64,000 nucleotides of DNA from Coriaria nepalensis. Lineage: Eukaryota; Streptophyta; Magnoliopsida; Cucurbitales; Coriariaceae. A program made the translations under genes and the position numbers. Positions within the stretch are counted from its first letter, which is position 1; every line of letters starts with the position of its first letter. Shown here piece by piece: positions 46,597 through 57,057 of the stretch. The stretch is from contig CP114498.1 of the NCBI GenBank assembly GCA_027186245.1, forward strand, positions 6,827,501 through 6,891,500, read 5' to 3'. The notes beneath the pieces are model-generated. The model worked only from the letters and a program-made list of their open reading frames with translations. It did no database searches and was not told where the DNA came from.

Positions 46597-47125
46597 TAAA
46601 CTTGACTTTTATCCCTAAACTTTCATTATTTATTAATTTTCATTCATAAACTTTCAAATCTCTTAATTTCATCCAAATATTTTTGAATATTTCATTGTAA
46701 TGCTCAGTACTAAATTTAATAATTTAAGAATAACCACTAAAGTCTGTGAAAAACTAAAACTAAAACATCTTATACCATCAACACTGTCACTATTCTTAAA
46801 ATCTAATAATCTCTTGTGTCTTAACTCATAGACTAAAATTTAATTAAACATTAATTTTTAACCTCAAATTTTCACTCTTAATAATCTAAAAATCCCAACA
46901 TTGACCACTTCAACATCCATTTATGGGATGTAGAGATGTTCTTGATGTGGCATTGGTTAATTCCAGTATTCATTAATTTTTATTATAGGTGATTTTGTTA
47001 TTTAATATCTATAAATTTAATCCTAAAACCAAAATGTTAAGGCTTTACAAATATTAAGATAAACTGAACTATTATAAAGTTTGAAAATTAATAATTATAA
47101 ATTTAGGCTTTTAAACTTGTAATAC
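46597..47125. mobile_element. MITE-like inverted-repeat element, about 0.5 kb
   Basis: The left end reads TTTTATCCCTAAACTTTCA with further TTTCATT blocks. The right end (minus strand from about 47125) reads GCCTAAATTTATAATTATTA and TTTTCAAACTTTATAATAG. The pattern of poly-pyrimidine CCCTAAACTTT ends matches elements at 16.6 kb and 48.75 kb. Located just upstream of DUO1. No coding sequence. Confidence 0.4.
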
Positions 47126-47269
47126 CCATTTACTTAATCCTTAATTGGTTTAGTTAATTTACTGAAACGTTCCTTAATTTTTTTTTATTTTTTATTTTTT
47201 AAATCTTCTTTTGACAGAAAGAAGTTCTTAAAATCCCATTGAACAAACTTATCTTCTTTTTAGTGTTGC

Positions 47270-47278
47270 ATGTATATA

Positions 47279-47335
<57 letters not shown>
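47270..47335. repeat. Compound (TA)n(GA)n microsatellite
   Basis: An alternating TA tract is followed by about 14 GA units. Confidence 0.9.
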
Positions 47336-47350
47336 GGATAAGGTTTTTAT

Positions 47351-47700
47351 TTTACAATTTTTTTTTTTTTTTTTTTTGCCAAAAGTACATCACGGAAGAA
47401 AATCTCAGCCTAAGGGAATAAACAAGGCTAAGAAAACAAACTGAAACAAACCAAAATCAAAGAAGAAGAACGCTAAAACATGAAAGCAAAGACAACAAAA
47501 CAACGGGAAATAAATCACACCCACCAAAGCCAAATTTTTTAGGAGTATTATTTGAAAAATCCCACCAATACCAACCAGATATCCAGTCAAGAGAGAAAAA
47601 ATAAGAACTTTACAATCTGCAACTAGTTTTTTAGAAGGCAAACGAACCGCTAGAAGCTTAAAAGAACTGAGACTTAGAAACAAACTTAAGAGAGATGGGG
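47351..47700 (-). mobile_element. Possible LINE 3' end with poly-A tail
   Basis: On the minus strand, a segment that could be a LINE 3' UTR (ending CCGTGATGTACTTTTGGC) runs into a homopolymer of about 20 A. This tail position and composition fit a 5'-truncated LINE copy. No reverse transcriptase is present, so the call rests on the tail alone. Confidence 0.3.
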
Positions 47701-48040
47701 GTATGTACGTTTATATAGATATGTGTATATAAAATGTATACTTATATGTGTATATATATATGTACGTTTATATGGACTTGATTTTGGAAAACTAATCTCA
47801 GGGGCGGGAAAACGAAAATAGAAGAAATCGCAAGTTGAAACTTGAATTTTTCGGAAGTCTCATTTTGGAAAGATAAGACCGGACAAAAAAGTTCTGTGAT
47901 TAAAAACATGAAACCCAGAAACAATCTCAGGCTTTTGACCAAAAAGGATTAAAAACATGGATTCGATAGGACAATACTACAATGTTTTCCTAAATCTGAT
48001 TACGATTGGATTAAGAGATCACTCCATTCTACATTTCTAC

Positions 48041-48552
48041 TCATCTCGTGCTCTTTAGCGAATCCCTAATCCTTGTTCTTATGTTACCACCCACTTCCAC
48101 AGCGTCTTCCACCTATTCGTAAAACCAGTACAAACCAAAGTGGTAAACGATGGTGAAATATGATTAAGACTAGGGGCTAAGTTAAGAAGATACGGAAACA
48201 GAAAAGGATGCAGCTTGATCGCCATTGAAACGATCACATTCCCTGAAATTAATTACAAAAAGACGAAATGTCCTAGAAGACTTCAATTGAGAGAAGAAGA
48301 GAGGTGCACCTTGTGGATGCCGGAGGCTTTAACGGAAGCGACGGCGGCGGAGGCGGTGGCTCCGACGAAGAGAGAAGCAACCGCGAAGGCTTTGAGGGGC
48401 ATGAGATTGGAATTACCGGCACAGCCTCTTTTATAGGATGCTATAACCCAAACCAATTGGGCCACCCCGGCCGCAGCCCACCACCTGTAGGCCCCGTCAC
48501 TGCCGCTACCGACGAATGCTACCACCTTCGTCAGTAGCTGCTCTGACTCCAT
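48041..48552 (-). CDS. Small two-transmembrane-segment protein of unknown function
   Basis: Exon 1 is 48552-48310 and exon 2 is 48112-48041, with a GT-AG intron, giving 104 residues. It starts MESEQLLTKVVAFVGSGSDG. Hydrophobic segments lie at about residues 22-40 (YRWWAAAGVAQLVWVIASY) and 51-75 (LMPLKAFAVASLFVGATASA). The tail is charged: ASGIHK, then VEDAVEVGGNIRTRIRDS. The joined sequence keeps a plausible family pattern (SGIHKVED), which supports the splice choice. It looks like a conserved plant organelle or endomembrane protein, but I cannot name the family. Divided from DUO1 by MITE- and LINE-like repeats; same strand as DUO1. Confidence 0.7.
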
Positions 48553-48744
48553 TCTCCTCCATCTAAATCCGGCTTCTCGTCCGCACTTGACCTCCGTTCA
48601 CCTCCTTCTCTACGCTTGGGCCATCAGATTCTTCTACTTGCAGTACGGGCTTTTTGTTTAATATTATTGGGCCAAACCTGTCTTCAGCCCAAATATAGTC
48701 TTTTCTCACCCGCATAGATTTCGCCCGACTACAATAGTTTTAAA

Positions 48745-49005
48745 TATTGTCTAAATTATCAATTTTATCCTTAAATATTTACTCTTTATTTATTTTGGTC
48801 CTTGAATTTTTAAATGAGTTATTTTCGTCTTTAATATTTTTGAAATGCTATATTTTCATCCTTAGCATCAATAGTATTGATGATATAAGAAGCTTAATTA
48901 TAGTATTCATAAACTGAGAAGTCAATTTTGAATATATAAATTTGATAGTGAGGATTAGAATGAAACATTTTTAAAAAATTAAGAACAAAATTGAACCAGC
49001 CATAG
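48745..49005. mobile_element. Short MITE-like repeat of the CCTTAAA/CCTTAG type
   Basis: The left part reads TATCCTTAAATATTT, TTTATTTTGGTCCTTGAA and TTTTCATCCTTAGC. The right part has GAGGATTAGAATGAAACATT and AAGAACAAAATTGAACC, its approximate inverse. Same family look as the ends at 16.6 and 46.6 kb. Confidence 0.4.
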
Positions 49006-50376
49006 CAATGTCTATTATGCTCTTCAACTAGCCCAATATAACAGGACTCAGATTGCATAATCCTCCCGGTTGTAAGATCCTATCGAATCCACAGCAACTC
49101 AATCAAGGTAAGGTTTTCATGAGCCATGATAGATTCAAGAAGGCTAAGTAGTGGAGAAGCATACACCTTTCAAAATTCTAAGCATACATTTTTATTATTA
49201 TTATTTTATTGATGATGGAATAATATTAAAATCCATATTTTCCGTATAAATATATTAACGGGTATTGACGTATTTAAATAATAATTCTGTCAGCTAAATT
49301 ATAAAAAAAATTATAAAATTATCGAAACTGATAAAAAATAAATTCATATAAATAGAATGATAAATTTTTTTTAAAAAAAAATTAACTTAAAAAATAATTT
49401 ACATACGTGACATTACCACCTAGAATCTATGTATGGAACATAATTTGTTTGCTTTTGTGTTTGTCTCCCCTCATTTAATGACAGTAGATAGATAACATAA
49501 CATAACATAATGGAATATATATAGTTGATATTGAAATAATATAATTTTGATAAATGTTCACGATCAGTGATCGTGCATACACAGGCTCCAGCTGAGCAAG
49601 GGCCCAAACTAGAAAGTACATACTTCTTAATGACAGACAGAGAATGAATCAATGTACCTGTGAATTTCAAATTTCCAACCATGTATCTTATCTTAGCTTA
49701 CCTACTATAGCCATGTGAACATTCACTTTCACACGCTACCGACAAATATATTAGAGGTAATATTTTTTATTTATTATTTATTTTTATTTTTATTTTTAAG
49801 AATTCATTTATAAGAGTTACTTAAATTAAAATGATAAGTAGCTAGATTAAGCCTATATTTGGGGGAGGGAGGGAAGGAGAGAAAGGAAGCTTTTTACTAA
49901 AGAAAATGAAAGAGACAGAATAAATTTTAAATTTTATTTTTAGTATTAAAATATTTTTTTAATAATAAAAGCGAGAATTAATTAATTTTTTTTTTATATA
50001 TTATTCGAATGATTTTATAAAAGAGAGAAATTAAATATTTTGATATATTTATAATTATATATTTTTTTACATAGTTAATGGTAAAAATAGATTTTATTTA
50101 AAAAAAAAAATATTTTCCTTCTCTTTTAATCTCTTCAATTTTGAAAGAATCAAAATTTATCAAAAAAAAAAATTTTCCTTTTCCAAAGTACTAAAAAGAT
50201 TTTTTCCTTCTAATCAATCACCACTATATTATTGCTTCCACCCACCGCCATCCACCTATTAATATTAGTGACCTCAGCCAACGTCACAGCCTCCTCCTTC
50301 CCCTCCATTTCCAATCATTTCTTTTTTCAGAATTAAATTACTCAATTTCTCTTAAACTGAATTTCGAGTTTATGTT
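49006..50376. other. AT-rich spacer
   Basis: No gene supported. Includes (CATAA)n-like short repeats near 49495 and long A- and T-runs. Confidence 0.35.
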
Positions 50377-50384
50377 ACTGTCGT

Positions 50385-51250
50385 TAGAGGTGAGCAACAT
50401 TCGGATCGGTCAGATCTGATCCGACTATCTCGGATGGCAGTCGGATCTGATCCGAAAATCTCGGATAGTGGTCGAATTAGATTGAGTGATCTTCGGATAG
50501 ATGTCGGATCTGATTCATTGTGGTCGGATGAAAGTCGGATCGGATCGGATCGGATTAAGCCGAAATTTCTTTTTTTTTTATAGAAATATTTTAAAGATAA
50601 CTTAATTTGTATTAGGTAGTATCAAATATTATAGAGAAATATTGATGTGTTTAATTAAAGATTGTATCTTTTAAAAAATATATATATTTAATGCAGAAGT
50701 CAACTATCATTTAAGAAATAATTAATTGAAAATTTTATTTAAAATAATAATAAATAGAAATCTATTTAAAAAAAGTAATAAATATAATTAACAAAATAAA
50801 TGAAAATTTGAAAATAATTTTTTTTATTTAATTAAACAATTACTTCATTAAGTAAAAATAATAATGAAAAATTATATAAGAAAATAAAAAAATGAAAAAG
50901 CGTATTTTAAGGAAATTTTAATATAAAAGTAAAAAAATTTAAGAGTCGAGTTATTTAATCAAATTTAATGAAAATTTATTAATAAAATATTTTAAAGGAA
51001 AAAAAAGTTTATTCATTAAAAGAAATACATTAAAAGAAAAAAAGTCTTAAAAAAGAATTAATTAAATTAAAATTTAAAATAATTTATATTAAAAATTTTT
51101 AAAAACGGTCGGATTCGGTTGGATCGGATATCCGACATAATCTTAATCGGATGAATCTAAATCAACCAAATAAAAATACAATATATTAGATCGAATTTTA
51201 ATCCGACTTATTCAGGTTGGATCAGATCGGATCACTGTTGATCATCACTA
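50385..51250. mobile_element. Non-autonomous hAT-like element, 866 bp, with degenerate 8-bp target duplication
   Basis: The ends are inverted: left TAGAGGTGAGCAACATTCGG, right (minus strand) TAGTGATGATCAACAGTGAT. Flanks ACTGTCGT (50377-50384) and ACTCTCGC (51251-51258) agree at 6 of 8 bases, as expected of an old 8-bp duplication. Sub-terminal regions are packed with CGGATCGGATC-type repeats on both sides, and the middle is AT-rich with no coding sequence. Confidence 0.7.
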
Positions 51251-51258
51251 ACTCTCGC

Positions 51259-53425
51259 AACTAGAATTCGAGGTTTGAGGTTCGAACCTAAATCCTAGAT
51301 CTAGGTTCTTACTTCAAATCCATATCGATTAGGTCTAAGTTGCACATGCTCGGATTTATGATTTAAGTTAGAGAGAGAGAGGGGAGGAGGGAGGCAGTAG
51401 CTGTGGCGGTGGCAACATGATAGTGGTTGTGTGATGTGTCTGGGCTTGAGGTGAAAATTAAGAAATTTATTAAAGTTGACTTAAAATTTGAGGGGTAAAA
51501 AAAATAATTATGATAAATTAAGGGAAAAAAGAAATAAAATTTTAAATAGATTCACTGATATGGCAAGTCGGTGAATGAAACTTTGTCCAAAGTTAATACC
51601 ACTGAGGACTAAATTTTATTTTCTTCAATTTTGGGGGCTTGAACTTATATATTAATCGTAGGTATAAATCAATTTTCCCTTATAATTTTGGGACGAAATT
51701 TAAGTCCTCTTTATGTATTACATAATCAAACCGTTAAATACGGATGAAAAAGTTAATAGAAGGGCTACCATGCACATCTTTAAAAACACGACGAAGATGT
51801 GTGATTGCTATTAACCTTACAAGCTTTAAGTTAAATTACATTTTGATTCTTTTATTTATGTGTTTTTTTTTTATAACTTTCATTTAAGTTAATTAGGTCA
51901 TTTAACTTTTATTTTTACCATCTTTTAATCATTTAGATAAAAGAAAAAATTAAGCAAAAAATATTCTAAAAATCTTAAATTTAATTTTTATTAAACAAAG
52001 TTATACTCCTTTTTTCATTTTCATTTTCATTTTTGTCCTACCATCATCATTATTGCCGCCGCCAGACCTCCAACATTGTTTGTTGCTACACCTCCGCTGC
52101 TGCCACTGTTCGACCTCCGTCGTTGTCGTCGCTTTATCTCCTTCATTATTTTCATTGCCACCCACTCCACCTCCATTGTTGTCATCGTTGTCGCGATTGC
52201 TGCTCCACCTCTACCGTTGTTGTTCCACCATTGGCCGTGACGGGGGCCAAGATCGGAGGGTGGCAGCAGTAGTGATAGCAAAGGTGAGGTGAATGGGAAT
52301 GGATATGGGAGGCAAAATTGGGGAGGCTGCAACAAAGGAGAGGATGACGGTGGCAATGACAATGATAGTAATAAAATCATTTATATCAGATTAACTATAT
52401 ACTTATATTATCTTTAATTTAAATAATGTGCATAAATTTTGTAAAACAAAATGAAAAATCTATATGAGATTAATTATTTTTAACTTCAAATTATACTTAA
52501 CTAAATCAATTCTTCAAATTTGAAGAATTACTTTAATCAATTTAAACATATTTTATTATTATTTTGTCTCTTTTAACTCTTTTATTAAAAATATTATGAT
52601 TTTCTTTCGTATTTTCACTCTTTTAATTTAAAAAATAAAAAAATATTTAAAAATATGTATGATTAATCTAATGAATAATAAAGAACTAAATGTGGAGTTA
52701 TCTGAAAAAATAATAACTATATTGTCGTATTAACTAAAATTAAGTTAAATTTGAATAATTTAATAAAGAAAACCTGATGAGAATACTCTAACAAAATTTA
52801 GGTAGTGATAATATGACGAAAATAAAAATAAAGAGAAAAATAATTGATAAAATTTTATTTTATAAATGTTAAGAATAGTTTATAAAATATTTTAATATTT
52901 TTCTTTTATCTTTTTTGGATTAAATAAGATAACAATGAAAATTAAAAGAATTGATTAATTCAAAAGAAAATTAATAGACGAAAATAAGAAAAATATGCAA
53001 GTAAAGAAACCTAAATAATAATTTAACTTAAATTTTATAAAAAAACAAAACCTCTTTTATCTACCCAAGCAATGTATATTGGGACAAAACTTGCTCAAAT
53101 TTATACCAATGTATATCGGTGAGAACGCGGTGGCAGACTAGCAGCTGTAGAGAAAAGAAGAAGGGGATGATAAGAACGCGGCGGCGGACTGGCAACCATG
53201 GAGAAAAGAAGAAGGGGATTACAAATGAAAAAAGAAGTTCTAAAGAGTATCTAAAGAGGGGCATTAGAAATTGAAAAATAATAAAATGTAAACCGGCTGT
53301 TAGTTTTAGCTGGCCTAAAATGGCTCTACCGAAATTGATTACAAAAAAAAAAATTTGATCACCAACATAACAAGATATTGTGATATTAAAGTGCCTACAT
53401 GCATTGTGATTGGTTGCTTATGTGT
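51259..53425. other. Repeat-derived spacer
   Basis: No gene supported. 51375-51430 is GA-rich and 52030-52380 is a CCN-rich low-complexity stretch (TCATCATCATTATTGCCGCC and similar) whose open frames have no protein-like character. Two near-identical GAACGCGGYGGC blocks lie at about 53124 and 53173. Confidence 0.4.
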
Positions 53426-53429
53426 ATTT

Positions 53430-53667
53430 TGTTGAGTTGGTTATCTAAGTTAGTCTCATGAATTGATTATTGTTAGTTAGGTTACGTTATCCAAGTTAGT
53501 TTCATGAGTTGATTATTGTTAGCTAACCTAACTATATATTAATTAGGTTGTAATCATGCAATTCCGTACAAACTCATTAATATAGTTTTCTTCTCTCTCT
53601 ACCTTTTCCCTCTTTAATTCTTCTCTCAACTCTCAAAGTATCTCTTCAGCTCGATTTCGTCTTTTGA
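53430..53667 (+). mobile_element. Ty1/copia LTR remnant
   Basis: The segment directly precedes a perfect tRNA-Met primer-binding site and has an ACTATATATTA promoter-like box at about 53530. It includes a 46-bp tandem near-duplication (53441-53532, with AAGTTAGTTTCATGAGTTGA). The left border is approximate. No matching gag-pol is found after it apart from a short MSSSSSILF-like start near 53739. Confidence 0.55.
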
Positions 53668-53669
53668 TA

Positions 53670-53681
53670 TGGTATCAGAGC
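53670..53681 (+). other. Primer-binding site (initiator tRNA-Met type)
   Basis: TGGTATCAGAGC, identical to the site at 32987-32998. Confidence 0.85.
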
Positions 53682-53939
53682 TAAATCGATTCATTCTTCT
53701 TCGCAAAAATTGATTTAGTCATTTTCTATTTATTCAAATGTCTTCATCCTCATCAATTTTGTTTTCAATTTGTTGCATCTATTCATGGCATACATTGCTT
53801 GTGAAACCGCCATAATTGATTACACTACCATACCACTATTGACACTGATTTTCGCCGGTGTTGGTCGACCGCTAGGACGGTGGTGACCGACTAGGGGAAA
53901 AAACCGCAGAGTTCTAGTCCCAAGAGCAAGGAATTGATA

Positions 53940-55070
53940 CGCTGAAAAGTGTGGTGAGGTATGGGCATGCTAGAAATATAAATATACTTTGAATGAACTA
54001 ATCTGAACATGGCCTTTAAATGACATAATTTAACTTACTGAAAAAGCTAGTAAATAATGTAAAAGATAAAGAAAATTTGTTAAATGACATATGAGATAAA
54101 GCGATAATTTAGATAAAATCTCGTAAATAATAAGAAATCTGATTACTGATAAAGTGGGACAAAAAGGTAAAATGGTTCTAATATTCAATACTAAATATAT
54201 TTAGTAAAAAAAAATCAATGAATGTAAATAGCAGCTTCGAAAATTATTAAAAGTAATTGAATACTGAAAGAACATTCAAGACAAATCACAGAAACCATAA
54301 GCCTATAAAGCGAAAATAAATAAACAAACTTACAAGTGTAAGACTTGAAAAGTAAAGATTTTAATGAAAAGCAAGAGAAATCCAATGAAGGATGAAGTAA
54401 GGCATTGGGCCAAGGAATTGATGTTGGCTCATGTGGTTCTTAAGAGAAGAGCGGTGAGTTTCCCTTTGGTGAGCCTCTCTATTTATAGAGGAAATGTGCT
54501 TGTAAGTAAAATTACTTAGTCAACACTCTTGCTCGATGATCAAGTGTAGGAGCTAGATGTGTAAGTATAGGAGAGTTCTTAATAATCTAGATCAAGTCTC
54601 ATACTTGGTGAACAAGTACTCTTGATACCCAAGTGATCTTTGCTAAACTCTTCATGTTGCTAAACTCTTCATCTTTGCTTTTATTCTTCGTCCTGTTCAT
54701 TTTCGGTCGTCTTAACTCATTCTGAGACTTCTAACATCGTAACAATACACCTATGAGAGAGGAAAACCTTCGAAAATGCCTTTAAAATGGAATTCAAGGC
54801 GGACCAACGTATCTGTGCCCATCTTTAGGCCGCCCATATGCTGTGGCGCGCGACCACTTTTGGCCGCACGGTGGTGGGCAAGCACCCCTCCTTAGCCACA
54901 CGGCTTGGATGGTTCATCTAAGTGGCTGACTGGTTCTTCTATGCGGCTAATCTGCAGCATATGCGAACGATTTGGCATGCAAATGACCCAAATTTTATCC
55001 CATTTTAATAAATCATTTGAATCAACAAATGTCACGTGTCAAAATGATCATTTTGGCATCAACGAATACC
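53940..55070 (-). mobile_element. Gypsy LTR-like remnant
   Basis: On the minus strand the segment starts near 55065 with TGATGCCAAAATGATCA, resembling the outer end of the LTR at 6.3-7.8 kb, and contains a CTATAAATAGAGAGG promoter-like box at about 54474-54488. No coding region accompanies it. Borders are uncertain. Confidence 0.35.
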
Positions 55071-55507
55071 CCATTTTATCTCTCTTATTGAATAATCTTG
55101 AAAATGAGAAGGGTAAAGGACATAGTGATAACTTCTAGTTTACTCGACGAGACCATAGAGTAAACTAGTATCCAATATTGATATTGATTATTTTACAATT
55201 GAATGTTGATATTAATATTAATTTTTGAATATCTTGATACAATAGTTAAATATAAAAAAGTCAGAATCAACACATAAATAATAAATCATCATTTTGAATA
55301 GAGGAAATATAGAATGAGTCATGATAACTTGATATCGGCAGCTGAAATTTGCAATGTTTACAAATCATCTATAAAAAAAATTATTTGAAACAAAACCTAT
55401 TAAGTCCAAGCACCCAAAACAAAAAATAATTTAGTAACGGATAAAAACTAGTCCTACTACCGATTTTTAAAAACTTTATTAACGATAAAAATCTATCCAT
55501 AACTAGT

Positions 55508-55675
55508 TATGAACGATTTCCTCCAACATTTCCTTCACAAACTCAACCTTAACATTGTCTTTTTTGAATGACTTGTAGACGTCCATCAACCCATCAGTCG
55601 TAACCAAGAGGCGAGCCATCTTCATAGCTTCGTAGCTTCCTTGAATCAAAGTCTTCATATGCTTCTTATTACAAA
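55508..55675 (-). other. Short open segment of unknown origin
   Basis: On the minus strand about 55 codons are open and end in TAG. They read KTLIQGSYEAMKMARLL, VTTDGLMDVYKSFKKDN and VKVEFVKEMLEEIVHN. Codon and residue make-up look protein-like (amphipathic, charged) unlike the surrounding noise, but the upstream side is frameshifted. I do not recognise the family; it may be a last exon or a pseudogene scrap. Confidence 0.3.
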
Positions 55676-55699
55676 AACAAATCTAATATCTCTAGATCT

Positions 55700-57000
55700 C
55701 CTTTTGGTCTCGATATCTATCAACCTTGTACATATTTCTAGGAAACACATATTAGATTATAAGCAAGAACCACACAACCGTAAATAGAAAATGTGACATG
55801 TATATTCAGATCTTTTCTTTTCTGAGTTCTTAGGCAAGCCATGAAAAATATTGTGAAACATAATACATTTAGTTGGTATATCAAAAAGTATAAACTCAAT
55901 GCAATTAAAAAATCCCTAAAAATTTGCAACAATCACAATATCAACAATCCTAACCGATTTTATTTACCGCTTATAATGATGCTTTTCAGGTAATCCTAAT
56001 CACAATTTCAGCTAACCTTAATCGAGCATATCCAACATTGTAGATCCTAGAAGGATACATTGCTAATCTAAGAAAAGGAGAAGAATAATAAGAATATATA
56101 TCTTGTGAGAGCTAGCAAACTAGAAGGATATCAAAAGAGAATGAGTAGTATTAGATCTAGTATAGAGAAGCCTAGCTCCGAAACATGAAGAAAATAAATA
56201 GATAGAAAAATGACTGAAAAAGACTATGTGAACATAAGAGGAGAAAGAAAGTTGAAAAAAAAAAAAGAAGGAAAAAGAAAAGAAAATGAATAAAAATGTA
56301 CTTTCCCGATATAAAAAATAATTTCTTCCAATTTTTAGTGAGGAGGAAATGGTGGGATAATTTTTAACCAAATTTTGTCCATTCTCATCCATTAACCATT
56401 CTCCCCTGATCAATAATCATTTCTTATTTTTGATATTTTAGGAGAATGAAATTGATTTTTCAAATTGAGTAATAATGAATCAAATGATGAAAATTGAATC
56501 AAATCGATTAATACTCATTTTCATTTAGATTAATTCTCATCGACCAAATCATCCTTAGAAATTTATGTTTTACTTTGTTTTATATATTTTTTAAATTTTA
56601 TATAAAAATACTTAAAATATTTTACTTTGCTTGAAGTATAGACAAAAATAGCCCAATCAACAGTACCCCCGATCATCAATTTTTAATTGAGTGGTGCATT
56701 TTGATTGGAGAGAATAATACAAGACTATATGTTGAATATTAAGCATGATTTTCACCTCAGAATTTCTCCTAGCCATTGACATTGACCCTTAAATTCCTAA
56801 TATACCCTTTCAGTTCATTAATGTCGTCGGATTCCGTGGGTGGGCAACATTAAACGCCACCCGCATGCATTTAAAGTCGTCCCTTTCTATCCTTTTTCAC
56901 TCACCCGTTTCTCTAACTTCAAATATTGAAATTTGAGAGGAGAAAAGTCAGATCTGGCATGCTTTCTTATTTGTAGAGAGGGATTTGGTCAGCTATAGTT
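55700..57000. other. AT-rich region upstream of the SEC14 gene
   Basis: No gene supported before the SEC14 start. 56200-56560 carries long A/T runs. The TTTCACTCACCCGTTTCTC tract near 56906 is probably promoter or 5' UTR of the SEC14 gene. Confidence 0.35.
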
Positions 57001-57057
57001 AGCTGCTCTTGAGGATAAATGATCCCGACCCTACTGGCTCATAATCAAGTAAGAGTC

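Noticed and set aside
47405..47683. 92-codon minus-strand frame, very hydrophobic
   Set aside because: Composition is Phe/Leu-rich from T-rich DNA and it ends near a poly-T tract; better explained as a LINE 3' end than as a membrane protein.
51268..51300. GGTTCGAACC resembling a tRNA T-loop
   Set aside because: No acceptor stem, anticodon arm or D-loop sequence can be fitted around it.
52027..52380. Overlapping open frames on both strands rich in Pro, Ser, Leu or Gly
   Set aside because: Low-complexity CCN repeats open all frames; no domain, no start context and no splice pattern.
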